NCBI GenBank assembly: GCA_905339215.1
Contig: CAJPFN010000011.1
Location: forward strand, 54,772 to 118,771
Direction of reading: 5' to 3'
DNA from: Rhizobiaceae bacterium
GTDB taxonomy: Bacteria; Pseudomonadota; Alphaproteobacteria; Rhizobiales; Rhizobiaceae
DNA: 64,000 nucleotides
Positions 45,581-54,203 of the stretch are shown in pieces. Each line of letters starts with the position of its first letter. Positions within the stretch are counted from its first letter, which is position 1. The notes below the pieces were generated by a model. That model was not told the DNA's origin. It did not search any database and saw nothing but the letters and a program-made list of their open reading frames with translations. Both the position numbers and the translations under genes were made by a program.

Positions 45581-46030
45581 CTATTCTGAGCCGCTCGCCG
45601 ACGAATCGGGCGTGGGCATGACGTCTTCGGGAATCTCGTTCCGCAGCTTGGGTCCCTGCGCGAGCCGGCGGCCGAGCGCAGCCACGAAGGCATCGTAGCG
45701 CTTGCCCGACTGGGCGCGCGCCGCCGCCTGAGCCGGCTCTGGTAGCTGTGGCGTTGTGGTCAGCCAGAAGCGCACGAACACCGCGAGTGTCTCGACCGAG
45801 ATGCCGAGATCCCGTTCCAGTCGATTGAGTCGCCGGTCGATCTGGTCGAGCCGTTTGGTCATCGCCGCTTCCTGCCGCTCGGCGGCGTCGGGCGAGAGGA
45901 AGGATGCGATGGCGGCCTCTGCAACCAGCGAGCGCGACAGGTCGCGGCGGGCGGCATGCTCCACCAGCGCCTTCATCACCGGCGGATCGAGATAGATGGA
46001 GAGCCGCTGCTTCTTGCCGGGTTTCGCCAT
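45581..46030 (-). CDS. ribbon-helix-helix (CopG-type) protein
   Basis: 149 residues. The N-terminal KKQRLSIYLDPPVMKALVEHAARRDLSRSLVAEAAIASFL is a ribbon-helix-helix DNA-binding fold; a charged coiled stretch (MTKRLDQIDRRLNRLERDLGISVETLAVFVRFWLT) follows. Genes of this kind sit between traG and trbB in many rhizobial conjugation operons and are presumed to regulate transfer genes or assist the relaxosome. GAGG precedes the ATG at 46028-46030, 8 bases after traG. Confidence 0.85.
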   Translation of the reverse strand: MAKPGKKQRLSIYLDPPVMKALVEHAARRDLSRSLVAEAAIASFLSPDAAERQEAAMTKRLDQIDRRLNRLERDLGISVETLAVFVRFWLTTTPQLPEPAQAAARAQSGKRYDAFVAALGRRLAQGPKLRNEIPEDVMPTPDSSASGSE

Positions 46031-46038
46031 GGCGGGCC

Positions 46039-48024
46039 TCACAGCATGCCGTCGCCAGGATCGAGATCGGCCTGCCGCGCGATCCTCTGCATCGAGCGAT
46101 TGAGGTTTTGAGCGAGGATCGCCGCCTCGTCATCGGCGTCAGGATCGACGTCGAATTCGTTGTCAGCAGTTGGGCTGGGCTCAGGCACGGCCTTGCTGCT
46201 GAGCTCGGGCTGCCGGCGTTTCTCGGATTCGGTCGGATCCTCGTCAGCGACCGACACCATGGAGGAGAGATCGCGAGCTGCGAGGTCCGGGCGCTCGGGC
46301 AGTCCCAGACCACTCCAGTCGTCCTCAGCCGTAGCATGTCGATGCTGGAGCCCGGGCGGCGGCAGGATGCGTTCCTTGAAGCGGCCGTCCTCGTAGTAGC
46401 GCGCCTTACGTGCGCGGATGGGATGGATTCCAGCGACCATGACGATCTCGTCGCCTTGCGGGAGTTGCATGACCTCACCGGGGGTCAGCAGCGGGCGCGC
46501 CGTCTCCTGGCGCGACACCATCAGGTGGCCGAGCCAGGGCGAGAGGCGATGGCCGGCATAGTTTTTCATCGCCCGCATTTCGGTGGCGGTGCCGAGCGCG
46601 TCCGATACACGTTTGGCCGTCCGCTCGTCGTTGGTCGCGAAGGAGACGCGGACGTGACAATTGTCGAGGATTGAGTTGTTGGGCCCGTAGGCCCGCTCGA
46701 TCTGGTTGAGTGACTGGGCGATGAGGAACGACTTGAGGCCGTAACCGGCCATGAAGGCCAGCGCCGACTCGAAGAAATCGAGGCGGCCAAGCGCGGGGAA
46801 CTCGTCGAGCAATAGCAGCAGACGGTGACGGCTCGACTTGGCGTTGAGATCCTCGGTGAGGCGCCGGCCGATCTGATTGAGCAAGAGACGTACCAGCGGC
46901 TTGGTCCGGTTGATGTCCGATGGCGGCACGACGAGGTAGAGCGTCGTCGGGCGATCGGCCGCTACGATCTCGTCGATGCGCCAATCACACCGCGACGTCA
47001 CCGCCGCCACGACCGGATCGCGGTAGAGTCCGAGGAAGCTCATCGCGGTGCTCAGAACGCCTGACCGTTCATTGTCGGACTTGTTGAGCAACTCGCGCGC
47101 GGCAGAGGCCACGACTGGGTGGGGACCCGCATCGCCCAGGTGGCGTGTCTTCATCATGGCGGCGAGCGTCGCCTCGATCGAGCGGGCGGGGTCGGACAGG
47201 AAGTTCGCGACGCCAGCGAGCGTCTTGTCCTTCTCGGCGTAGAGCACATGGAGAATGGCGCCGACCAGCAAGGAGTGAGAGGTCTTCTCCCAATGATTGC
47301 GCCGCTCGAGCGAGCCCTCGGGATCGACCAGGATGTCGGCGATGTTCTGGACGCCCCGAACTTCCCCCTCGCCGCGGCGTACCTCGAGGAGCGGGTTGTA
47401 GGCTGCGGACTGGGCGTTGGTCGGGTCGAACAGCAGGACGCGGCCATGTTTCGCGCGGAAGCCCGCGGTGAGTTGCCAGTTCTCACCCTTGATGTCGTGA
47501 ACGATCGCAGAGCCCGGCCAGGTAAGCAGCGAGGGAACGACGAGGCCGACGCCTTTGCCCGACCGCGTGGGCGCAAAGCACAGGACATGCTCGGGGCCGT
47601 CGTGGCGGAGGTAGTCACGGTCGTAACGGCCGAGGACGACGCCGTCTGGTCCGAGCAGCCTCGCTTCCCTGATCTCGGCCGGCGTCGCCCAGCGGGCGGA
47701 ACCGTAGGTCTCGACGTCGTCGCTCTCCCGGGCGCGCAGCACCGACATGAGAATGGCGACGGCAACGGAGATGAAGCCTCCTGACGCCGCGATGATTGCG
47801 CCCTCGTGAAAGATGGACCGCGCGTAGGCGTCGTAAGAGAACCACCACAGGAAAAAGGCTGGCGGGTAATAGACCGGCCAACCGGCGAGCACAAGCCAGG
47901 GCGTCCCGAGCTGTGGCTGGAATCCCAGCCGCCACGCCGTCCATTGCGTGGCGCACCAAATCACGGTCAGCACGATCAGTCCTATGATGACGATCTGCCC
48001 CCAGAGGATTTTGGTTCCCCTCAT
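46039..48024 (-). CDS. traG: type IV coupling protein TraG (VirD4 family)
   Basis: 661 residues. N-terminal membrane helices (about 8-28, 45-65 and 72-92), then the ATPase domain with Walker A FAPTRSGKGVGLVVPSLL near residue 145 and Walker B LLLLLDEFPALGRL near 405. It links relaxed DNA to the secretion channel. AAGGAGA lies before the ATG at 48022-48024. The C-terminal ~80 residues are acidic and variable. Upstream DNA carries only decayed genes, and no relaxase (traI/mob) is found beside it, which is unusual. Confidence 0.94.
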   Translation of the reverse strand: MRGTKILWGQIVIIGLIVLTVIWCATQWTAWRLGFQPQLGTPWLVLAGWPVYYPPAFFLWWFSYDAYARSIFHEGAIIAASGGFISVAVAILMSVLRARESDDVETYGSARWATPAEIREARLLGPDGVVLGRYDRDYLRHDGPEHVLCFAPTRSGKGVGLVVPSLLTWPGSAIVHDIKGENWQLTAGFRAKHGRVLLFDPTNAQSAAYNPLLEVRRGEGEVRGVQNIADILVDPEGSLERRNHWEKTSHSLLVGAILHVLYAEKDKTLAGVANFLSDPARSIEATLAAMMKTRHLGDAGPHPVVASAARELLNKSDNERSGVLSTAMSFLGLYRDPVVAAVTSRCDWRIDEIVAADRPTTLYLVVPPSDINRTKPLVRLLLNQIGRRLTEDLNAKSSRHRLLLLLDEFPALGRLDFFESALAFMAGYGLKSFLIAQSLNQIERAYGPNNSILDNCHVRVSFATNDERTAKRVSDALGTATEMRAMKNYAGHRLSPWLGHLMVSRQETARPLLTPGEVMQLPQGDEIVMVAGIHPIRARKARYYEDGRFKERILPPPGLQHRHATAEDDWSGLGLPERPDLAARDLSSMVSVADEDPTESEKRRQPELSSKAVPEPSPTADNEFDVDPDADDEAAILAQNLNRSMQRIARQADLDPGDGML

Positions 48025-48269
48025 CGCGGTTCTCCTTCGGTAGAGAGGTCGGACAGGCCGGTGATGTACTTCAAGGTCATCATGCGTCTGATCGCACCGT
48101 GGCGCGGTGCGTCGGGAGATGACCGGCGAATGGCGCTTCGTATCGATCTCTGTGAACGAGGCGCAACGCTCCGCGCGCACGACGTGCTGTTGCGATCTGT
48201 CGCTACCCACCGCCGGAAGCGATGGCTATGCGAAGTATCGCCAACAGCCGGCATCGGGGCCGTGTATGG

Positions 48270-48841
48270 TCAGCTCGACGGGCGTCGGCGACTGGGTTTC
48301 GGTCATCCCAATGGCCGCACCCGTCGCCATCATGATGATGGACTCGGTCGGCACCTTCTCCTTGGCCTCGATCAGGAACCTGCACGGCCATCCGCGCCGT
48401 TCCTCGGCGGCGATGCTGGCAACGATCGCGGCGGTCGTCTTCACCCGCAACCTCGCTATCGGCGTGCTGCTGGGTGCGCTGCTCTCCGGCCTATTCTTCA
48501 CCTTCAAGGTGGGGCAGGTCTTCCGGGTGACTTCAACGCTGTCGCCGGACGGCCGGGAGCGGTCCTATGTCGTCGAAGGCTAGGTCTTCTTCGCGTCGGC
48601 GGAGAACTTCCTCAAGGCGCTCGAATTCAAGGAAGCGGTGGAAGCGGTGCGCATCGACGTCGGCTGCTCGCATATATGGGACCTGACCGGGGTAGGCCCG
48701 GTCGACACCGCCATCCTGAAATTCCGCCGATAGTGCGCCGAGGTGGAGGTGATCGGCATGAACGAGGCGAGCGCGACGCTGGTCGACAAGCTTGCCACCC
48801 ACGACAGACCGGGCACGTGCGACAGCCTGGCCGGCCAATGA
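48270..48841 (+). pseudogene. SulP sulfate permease C-terminal remnant
   Basis: In one frame the sequence reads VIPMAAPVAIMMMDSVGTFS ... RNLAIGVLLGALLSGLFF ... TSTLSPDGRERSYVVEG, a stop (TAG 48581-48583), VFFASAENFLKALEFKEAVEAV ... DTAILKFRR, a second stop (TAG 48731-48733), and CAEVEVIGMNEASATLVDKLATHD. That is the last membrane helices and STAS domain of a SulP anion transporter, with two internal stop codons and no N-terminal ~300 residues. A dead gene. Confidence 0.85.
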
Positions 48842-48854
48842 GGGAGGAACGCAT

Positions 48855-49551
48855 ATGACCAAGATACTCGCCTTCTTCGACGGCTCTGCCTATGCCGAAA
48901 ACGTCTGCCGACTGTCGGCCTGGACGTCGACCAGCGGGCGGCGCTGCTCGACGAGCATACCCGCCTCGACGTCGGCAGGCAAAACTCGCCCAGGCCAGGG
49001 GCCACGCCCTGCTGGAGAGCGCCAGGACGATGATCGCCGCCGAAGCCATCAAAAGGGTGGAGATCAGGATTCGCCATGGCGACCTCCTGAAGGGCTCGCC
49101 GATCTGGAGAAGGACGCCCAGCTGGTGGTCATCGGCAAGCGCGGCGAGGCGGCCGACTTCGCCAAGCTCCATCTCGGCTCGAACCTCGAGCGCGTGGTGC
49201 AGGCCTCCACCCGGTCGGTGCTCGAGGCGGCGCGCGCCCACAGGCCGTTCGAGCGCTTCATTATCGCGTTCGACGGCGGCAGGAGCGCCAACCGCGCCGA
49301 CCGACACGGCCGAGAACCGGACGCGGCTCGACGCGCCCGTGCGCCGCCTGCACGAGGCCGGTTTCGATGTCGAGGGGCGGCTGCTTCAGGGAGAGCCGGA
49401 CGACTTCATCGCCGTGCATGTCGAGGCGGAGGGCGTCGGCCTACTGGTGATGGGCGCCTACGGCCATTCGCGCATCCGCAGCCTCGTCATCGGCTCGACG
49501 ACGGAATCCATGGTCCGGCGCTGCAAGGTTCCAGTCTTGATGTTTCTCTGA
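48855..49551 (+). pseudogene. tandem universal stress protein (UspA) remnant with frameshifts
   Basis: It begins with a good GGGAGG site and MTKILAFFDGSAYAENVC, then loses frame. Successive pieces appear in different frames: KLAQARGHALLESARTMIAAEAIKRVE, then VVIGKRGEAADFAKLHLGSNLERVVQ, and finally TAENRTRLDAPVRRLHEAGFDVEGRL through GLLVMGAYGHSRIRSLVIGS. These are the two Usp domains of a tandem UspA protein. SulP-UspA pairs are common in Rhizobiales, so this and the preceding remnant were one operon before decay. Confidence 0.82.
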
Positions 49552-49571
49552 CCGGCATATTCACTACGCCG

Positions 49572-49847
49572 ATGGACGCGCTTGAACAGTCAGCTCGGGT
49601 CGCGCCCTTGCGACCGCGCCTCGAACAGGAACTGACGGAGATCGAGACGCTCGACGCGGAGAACGCGTCCTGGAGCGTGCCGGTCGAACTCGACCAGCAA
49701 AGCGACGGCCGCGTCATCATCCAGCAAGCCCCGAAGCGCATCGAGCAAGGCGAGTTCGGGCTCTGCATCGAATGCGGAGAACCGATCGCGGCGGGAGGGC
49801 TCAACGTCGATCCGGCGTTCACTGTCTGCGTAAAATTTGCGGAATAA
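49572..49847 (+). CDS. degenerate DksA/TraR-like protein
   Basis: 91 residues. The C-terminal QGEFGLCIECGEPIAAGGLNVDPAFTVCVKFAE is the DksA/TraR zinc finger, but the fourth cysteine is replaced by Phe (CVKF instead of CxxC). The coiled region between VPVELDQQSDGR and APKRIEQGEFG is shorter than in relatives, which carry about 20 more residues there, suggesting an in-frame deletion. It could be a pseudogene; the frame is otherwise open. It belongs with the neighbouring decayed stress genes. Confidence 0.6.
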   Translation: MDALEQSARVAPLRPRLEQELTEIETLDAENASWSVPVELDQQSDGRVIIQQAPKRIEQGEFGLCIECGEPIAAGGLNVDPAFTVCVKFAE

Positions 49848-50115
49848 CTGCATACATTCTGCAGCGGGCCAGGGCACCCAATCCTCCGTGATCGCGCCCG
49901 CGATGACGGACTCAACACCTCTCTGTCGTCGATGGAGGCCATCCGGCGGTGACACCGCTATCCCCAATGGCCGGTGTGAGGTGCGTTGCCATTCGCCAGG
50001 AGCGGGACCGTGTATGGACTGACCGCTTCTGGCTTTGGATATTCGTGAGCAGACACCCTTTCGTGCAGTGGTGATCGCTTCGCCGGATCGTCAAGGGCGC
50101 GTGGCCACCGTCCGA

Positions 50116-50781
50116 TCAAGCGCTGACTTCAAACGATAGGCCTGCCGCTTTCCATTCCGGTAGTCCGTCTTCCAGCCTGCGGGCGCGAAGGCCCTTTCGG
50201 CGGAGTGCGGCAACCGCCTCGAAGGACATGACGCACCAAGGTCCTCGGCAATAGGCAACCACCTCGCGGCCCGGCTGGAATTCTTCGGACATAGCTTCAA
50301 TCTCCGAAAGCGGGATGTTGATTGCGCCTGGAAGATGGCCGAGCGCGTATTCGTCCGGTGGACGGACGTCGATGACCGTGACCGCCCCGTCGACCATCCG
50401 CGCCGCAAGCTCCTCGCGCGAGATGGGCTCCATGTCGTCGCGACGGTCGAACCATCCGCGGACCACCCGCTCGACCTCAGCAGAATGCCTCTCTGCCACC
50501 GAACGGATGGCGGCGAAGGCAACTAGAACACCGTTGTCCGCAAGGCGGTAGTTGACGAACTTACCCTCCCGCTCGGAGCTGACCAGGCCCGCACGGCGCA
50601 TCGCCTGTAGGTGCTGCGAGACGTTGGCGATCGGAAGCGAGAGCTTCACAGCCAAAGCCTCGACGCTGCGCGGGCCCTGCGCGAGATGCTCCACCAGTTC
50701 GAGCCGTTGCGGGTTACCGAACGCCTTTGCCACCTGCGCGAACTGCTCGTAGAGCGCCTGCTTGGGATTGGAGATTGACAC
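50116..50781 (-). CDS. ArsR-family regulator fused to a rhodanese domain
   Basis: 221 residues. Residues ~1-95 are an ArsR/SmtB winged helix (FGNPQRLELVEHLAQGPRSVEALAVKLSLPIANVSQHLQAMRRAGLV); 115-221 form a rhodanese domain (VIDVRPPDEYALGHLPGAINIPL) with active-site Cys in YCRGPWCVMS. No cysteine occurs in the HTH part, so any thiol or sulfur sensing must use the rhodanese pair. The start is set to GTG 50779-50781 because an ATG eight codons upstream lies inside the palindrome annotated next. It is divergent from dsrE-mfs and probably represses both. Confidence 0.85.
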   Translation of the reverse strand: MSISNPKQALYEQFAQVAKAFGNPQRLELVEHLAQGPRSVEALAVKLSLPIANVSQHLQAMRRAGLVSSEREGKFVNYRLADNGVLVAFAAIRSVAERHSAEVERVVRGWFDRRDDMEPISREELAARMVDGAVTVIDVRPPDEYALGHLPGAINIPLSEIEAMSEEFQPGREVVAYCRGPWCVMSFEAVAALRRKGLRARRLEDGLPEWKAAGLSFEVSA

Positions 50782-50802
50782 CGCCGGAGAGCCTCGATAA
50801 TT

Positions 50803-50824
50803 CATTCAACATAATTATTGAATG
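50803..50824. promoter_or_regulatory. operator-like palindrome in the arsR-rhodanese/dsrE intergenic region
   Basis: CATTCAA (50803-50809) and TTGAATG (50818-50824) are perfect 7-bp arms around an AT-only-like 8-base centre. AT-rich ATTCAA/TTGAAT palindromes are typical ArsR/SmtB operators. It lies between the two divergent starts and is a good candidate site for the ArsR-rhodanese protein. Confidence 0.65.
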
Positions 50825-50859
50825 TAGACTACCATGTCACTCGTCACCGGAGCAAGACC

Positions 50860-51219
50860 ATGCCAACCAGAACGCTACTCATCCTCAACGACCCGCCTTA
50901 TGGCACCGAGCGCTGCTACAACGGTCTCCGCCTCGCCAACGCCCTCGCAAAGGCCGATCCGGACGGAAAGGTCAGCGTCTTCCTGATGGCCGACGCGGTC
51001 CTCGCAGCGAAGGCCAAACAGAAGACCCCCGATGGCTACTATAACCTCGAACGGATGCTGAAGCGCCTGATAGCGGCCAAGGGCGAGGTCATGCTGTGCG
51101 GCACCTGCATGGACGCGCGCGGCATCTCGGAACAGGAACTGGTCGAAGGACCCCGCCGAAGCACCATGGATGAGCTTGCCGCCGCGACGCTCGCTGCCGA
51201 AAAGATACTGGTGTTCTGA
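50860..51219 (+). CDS. DsrE/DsrF-like family protein
   Basis: 119 residues starting MPTRTLLILNDPPYGTERCYNGLRLANALAK, with VSVFLMADAVLAAKA and EVMLCGTCMDARGISEQELVEGPRRSTMDELA. This is a DsrE-like fold; the conserved cysteines CGTC lie at the site used for persulfide transfer in related sulfur-carrier proteins. Start ATG 50860. Its stop overlaps the MFS start by one base (TGATG). With the rhodanese regulator it points to sulfur-species handling. Confidence 0.85.
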   Translation: MPTRTLLILNDPPYGTERCYNGLRLANALAKADPDGKVSVFLMADAVLAAKAKQKTPDGYYNLERMLKRLIAAKGEVMLCGTCMDARGISEQELVEGPRRSTMDELAAATLAAEKILVF

Positions 51220-52415
51220 TGACATCGCGTATGCACGGCCAGGTGGTGGTGCTGGCGAGCGCACAGGCGCTGTTCCAGACCGCATCCGTCATGGTGATGA
51301 CGGTGGGTGGGCTCGCCGGTGGAATGATCGCCTCGCGGCCTGAACTGGCGACCATGCCGATCGCGGCGATGTTTCTCGGCACGGCCGTGGCGACGCTCCC
51401 GGCATCGATGTGGATGACGCAGGTCGGCAGGCGTGCGGGCTTCGTCGGAGGGGCACTGCTGGGCGCATGCGGCGGACTGGCGGCGGCGGCGGGTATATGG
51501 GCGGGGTCGCTCCTCCTGCTTTCGCTCGGCACCTTCCTTGTTGGCGCCTATCAGGCCTTCGCGCAGTTCTACCGCTTTGCTGCCGGAGAGGTGGCCGACG
51601 ACGCATTCCGCCCCCGCGCCATCTCCCTGGTGCTCGCGGGCGGTATCGTCGCAGCTTTCGCGGGGCCGATGGTGGGACGCCTCGGCGCCGACCTTTTCGG
51701 ACCAGCCTATGCGGGGTCCTTCGTCCTGCTTTCGATCGTCTCGATGATGGCGGTGGCAATCCTCCTCGCGCTCCGCATCCCACCGGCTGCCGCGCCCACC
51801 GAGGCAACGGCAGCGGCCCGTCCGCTGTCGCGGATCGTGTCGCAGCCCGCTTATCTCGTCGCTCTCTTCGGAGCGGCCACCGGCTACGGTGTGATGATCC
51901 TCGCGATGACGGCAACGCCGCTCGCCATGGTCCACCATCACCATGACTTATCATCGGCGGCGACGGTCATCCAACTCCACGTGCTCGGCATGTTCCTGCC
52001 GTCCTTCTTCACGGGATCGCTGATCGCTCGTTTCGGCGTGCTGCGGATCATGCTGTCGGGTGTGCTGATCCTGATGGGGCATGTCGTCATGACGCTCACG
52101 GGTACCGGCTTCAATTCATTCGCGGGCGCTCTGATCCTGCTCGGGGTCGGTTGGAACTTCCTCTACATCGGCGGCACGACGCTGCTGACGACTACCTATG
52201 CTCCCGCAGAGCGGGGCCGCGCCCAGGCGACCAACGACATGACCATCTTCGCCGTCGGCCTCGCCTGTTCATTCGGCGCCGCGGCGCTACTTCAGGTGTT
52301 GGGCTGGCAGATGCTCAATGTCCTGCTACTTCCCTGGCTCGCGATCGCTGCCGGAGCGCTAGTCTGGCTGGGAGCTACCAGCCGGACGAAGCACGAATTG
52401 GCGTCGGGTCTGTGA
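51219..52415 (+). CDS. MFS transporter
   Basis: 398 residues, about twelve membrane helices in two halves. The first-half loop MTQVGRRAGFVGGALLGA carries the DRxGRR-type motif in reduced form; the second half has IARFGVLRIMLSGVLILMG. A histidine cluster (MVHHHHDLS) lies in the loop after helix seven. Substrate unknown; coupling to dsrE suggests a sulfur-linked substrate. It is translationally coupled to dsrE. Confidence 0.85.
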   Translation: MTSRMHGQVVVLASAQALFQTASVMVMTVGGLAGGMIASRPELATMPIAAMFLGTAVATLPASMWMTQVGRRAGFVGGALLGACGGLAAAAGIWAGSLLLLSLGTFLVGAYQAFAQFYRFAAGEVADDAFRPRAISLVLAGGIVAAFAGPMVGRLGADLFGPAYAGSFVLLSIVSMMAVAILLALRIPPAAAPTEATAAARPLSRIVSQPAYLVALFGAATGYGVMILAMTATPLAMVHHHHDLSSAATVIQLHVLGMFLPSFFTGSLIARFGVLRIMLSGVLILMGHVVMTLTGTGFNSFAGALILLGVGWNFLYIGGTTLLTTTYAPAERGRAQATNDMTIFAVGLACSFGAAALLQVLGWQMLNVLLLPWLAIAAGALVWLGATSRTKHELASGL

Positions 52416-52694
52416 TAAGCCGAATCCAGCTGGGACTACGGGAGGCTTCACAGCGTTCGTGGCCGGAACCGTCGCAGACAGAACGAATCTGATAGGACAG
52501 ACATGCTAGGAAACGTCGTGTGATTGGCGCGCTGAGTCGTCGCATCTTTTCTCGGCAGATTCGGGACCGTGAGGGGACTGATGTATTCTCTGCGCCCGCG
52601 CAAATAGTATACTTTTGGAATCGAATTTCCCGTGAGACCGCGCTGATCGACGGGCAACGATAGGCCTCAATACCTCCCGCTCCGTCGTTGCTAT

Positions 52695-53330
52695 TCATCG
52701 GAGAAAACCTCTCATCAGCGCATCAATCAGCCGCTCGCCTTCCGCGATCAGTGAGAAGCGTTTGGCGGACAGCGACCAGCGCATCGCCACAGACTGAACA
52801 ACGGCGATTACGAGAAAGGCGGTATCCGACGGATCGAGGTTTTCGCGGAATCGTCCGTTTTTGGATCCCTCCAGGACAATACTCGCCAGTCTCGCCTGGA
52901 ATCGTCTCTGGTTTACCGCCAAGCCCGTCCTCAGCGCTTCGTTTTCGGTATGCAGTTCACGCGAAAACAAGATCGCCAGTAGTCCCGGCGTGCTTTCGAC
53001 ATAGGCAAGATGGGCGAGGGCCAGGGCCCGCAGGCGACGTTCCGCGGGCAGGCCACCCTGGACCGCATCCCACGCCTTTTTCATCTCCTCGCCGAGCAGG
53101 GTTGCGGCTGCCGACCAGACCATACCCTTGCGCGGGAAGTGCCGGAATATTGCAGGCTGGCTGATGCCCAGCCTCTCGGCAATACGCTCGGTGGTTACGG
53201 CGCCCGGCCCCAGTTCGGCGGCAAGCCGGAGCGTCATTTCGACGATCTGCGCCTTTCTTTCAGTCGCCGGAAGCCGGGTTCGCGCCTTTTTGGCCGGCAG
53301 ATCCGCGCTGGGTGGTCGACGTGCCGTCAA
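52695..53330 (-). CDS. TetR family transcriptional regulator
   Basis: 211 residues from a TTG start (53328-53330) four bases after the stop of the upstream membrane gene; no nearer ATG or GTG fits the full domain. The HTH is AERLGISQPAIFRHFPRKGMVWSAA after TERKAQIVEMTLRLAAELGPGAVTTERIA. Ligand domain residues follow. It is the last gene of a three-gene minus-strand operon and probably autoregulates through the palindrome at 54190-54203. Confidence 0.85.
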   Translation of the reverse strand: MTARRPPSADLPAKKARTRLPATERKAQIVEMTLRLAAELGPGAVTTERIAERLGISQPAIFRHFPRKGMVWSAAATLLGEEMKKAWDAVQGGLPAERRLRALALAHLAYVESTPGLLAILFSRELHTENEALRTGLAVNQRRFQARLASIVLEGSKNGRFRENLDPSDTAFLVIAVVQSVAMRWSLSAKRFSLIAEGERLIDALMRGFLR

Positions 53331-53334
53331 GCCG

Positions 53335-53748
53335 CTACCCCGCCGAATGATCGCGGCGGAGCGTGGCGGTCGCCAGGACAACCGCCGAGATCAGCATCGA
53401 CGCCGCGCCTATGAGGACCGGCCAAGGCGGCGTGGCAAGATAGACCTCGCCCAGGATGCCAAGCGGCATAAGCAAACCAGCGAGCGCAAGCCACGACGAC
53501 CACCGCGCGAGGCTGCCGCCGACGGGGAGCTTCAGAATGAGGTAGCCGAACAGGATGTTGAGAAGCGCGAACAGATTGCCGTGCACATGGGCGAGGCGGG
53601 CTTCGAAGTGCGGATGAACCGCGTAACCCGCGATCCAGTCCTCCTTGCCCGTCGCGAAATCCCGGAGGTAAACGAGCAGGAATCCGTATGCCATGAAGAA
53701 GGCCATGGCGAAGAGACCCGCCGAGATATTCCTACGACCACATTCCAT
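53335..53748 (-). CDS. small membrane protein of unknown family
   Basis: 137 residues from ATG 53746-53748, chosen for the GGAGGAG eight bases before it. Four hydrophobic segments (about 10-30, 55-75, 85-105 and 110-130). Between the first two lies a histidine-rich periplasmic or cytoplasmic loop, AVHPHFEARLAHVHGNLFALL, which could bind a metal or haem. I do not recognise the family. It sits between another small membrane gene and the tetR gene. Confidence 0.7.
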   Translation of the reverse strand: MECGRRNISAGLFAMAFFMAYGFLLVYLRDFATGKEDWIAGYAVHPHFEARLAHVHGNLFALLNILFGYLILKLPVGGSLARWSSWLALAGLLMPLGILGEVYLATPPWPVLIGAASMLISAVVLATATLRRDHSAG

Positions 53749-53797
53749 TTTATCTCCTCCGCAGCGTCGCATGCTGCGACCGGCCCGTCATGGCGTA

Positions 53798-54154
53798 TCA
53801 GGCGACGCCGAGCCAGAAGGCGGATCGGATGGACATTGCGGCGACCGTGCGCATTTCAAAAGGAACGCCAAGGGCGACCGCCACTCCGAACGCCAGGAAG
53901 ACCAGCACCGTTGTCGTCGCGATGAAGACCGCAAGCGCGCCACCCCACCGCCGGCCCGTATACAGGCCATAGGCGGCCAGCAGATACGCGAACCCCGAGA
54001 GGAAATTGAACCAGAGGACAAACGGTACGACGGAACCGTAGGCTTCCCGTGTCGCTCCGCTTCCAAACAGCGCCATTCCGCCCGAGGCGACCGTCAGCAG
54101 CCCGAAGACGGCTGCCGCCGCGGAGAGTACCCCGGTGAGACGAGAACGTGGCAT
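53798..54154 (-). CDS. small membrane protein of unknown family
   Basis: 118 residues from ATG 54152-54154 (MPRSRLTGVLSAAAAVFGLL). Four hydrophobic helices with the segment YGSVVPFVLWFNFLSGFAYLLAAYGLYTGRRWGGALAVFIA. Not recognised beyond a small polytopic protein. It is the first gene of the tetR operon, 35 bases after the candidate operator, so it is the most directly controlled target. Confidence 0.7.
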   Translation of the reverse strand: MPRSRLTGVLSAAAAVFGLLTVASGGMALFGSGATREAYGSVVPFVLWFNFLSGFAYLLAAYGLYTGRRWGGALAVFIATTTVLVFLAFGVAVALGVPFEMRTVAAMSIRSAFWLGVA

Positions 54155-54189
54155 GTCTGTTCTCCGGTGCGACCTTTTCACACCATACT

Positions 54190-54203
54190 AGTGATTGATC
54201 ACT
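54190..54203. promoter_or_regulatory. TetR-type operator
   Basis: AGTGAT-tg-ATCACT, a perfect inverted repeat of 6-bp arms with a two-base centre, lies 36 bases upstream of the small-membrane/TetR operon start. Short AT-containing palindromes like this are common operators of autoregulated TetR genes. Confidence 0.6.

Noticed and set aside
48107..48583. A 158-codon open frame taken as an intact small membrane protein
   Set aside because: Its second half is a SulP fragment that continues past the stop in the same frame, so it is the broken end of a larger gene.
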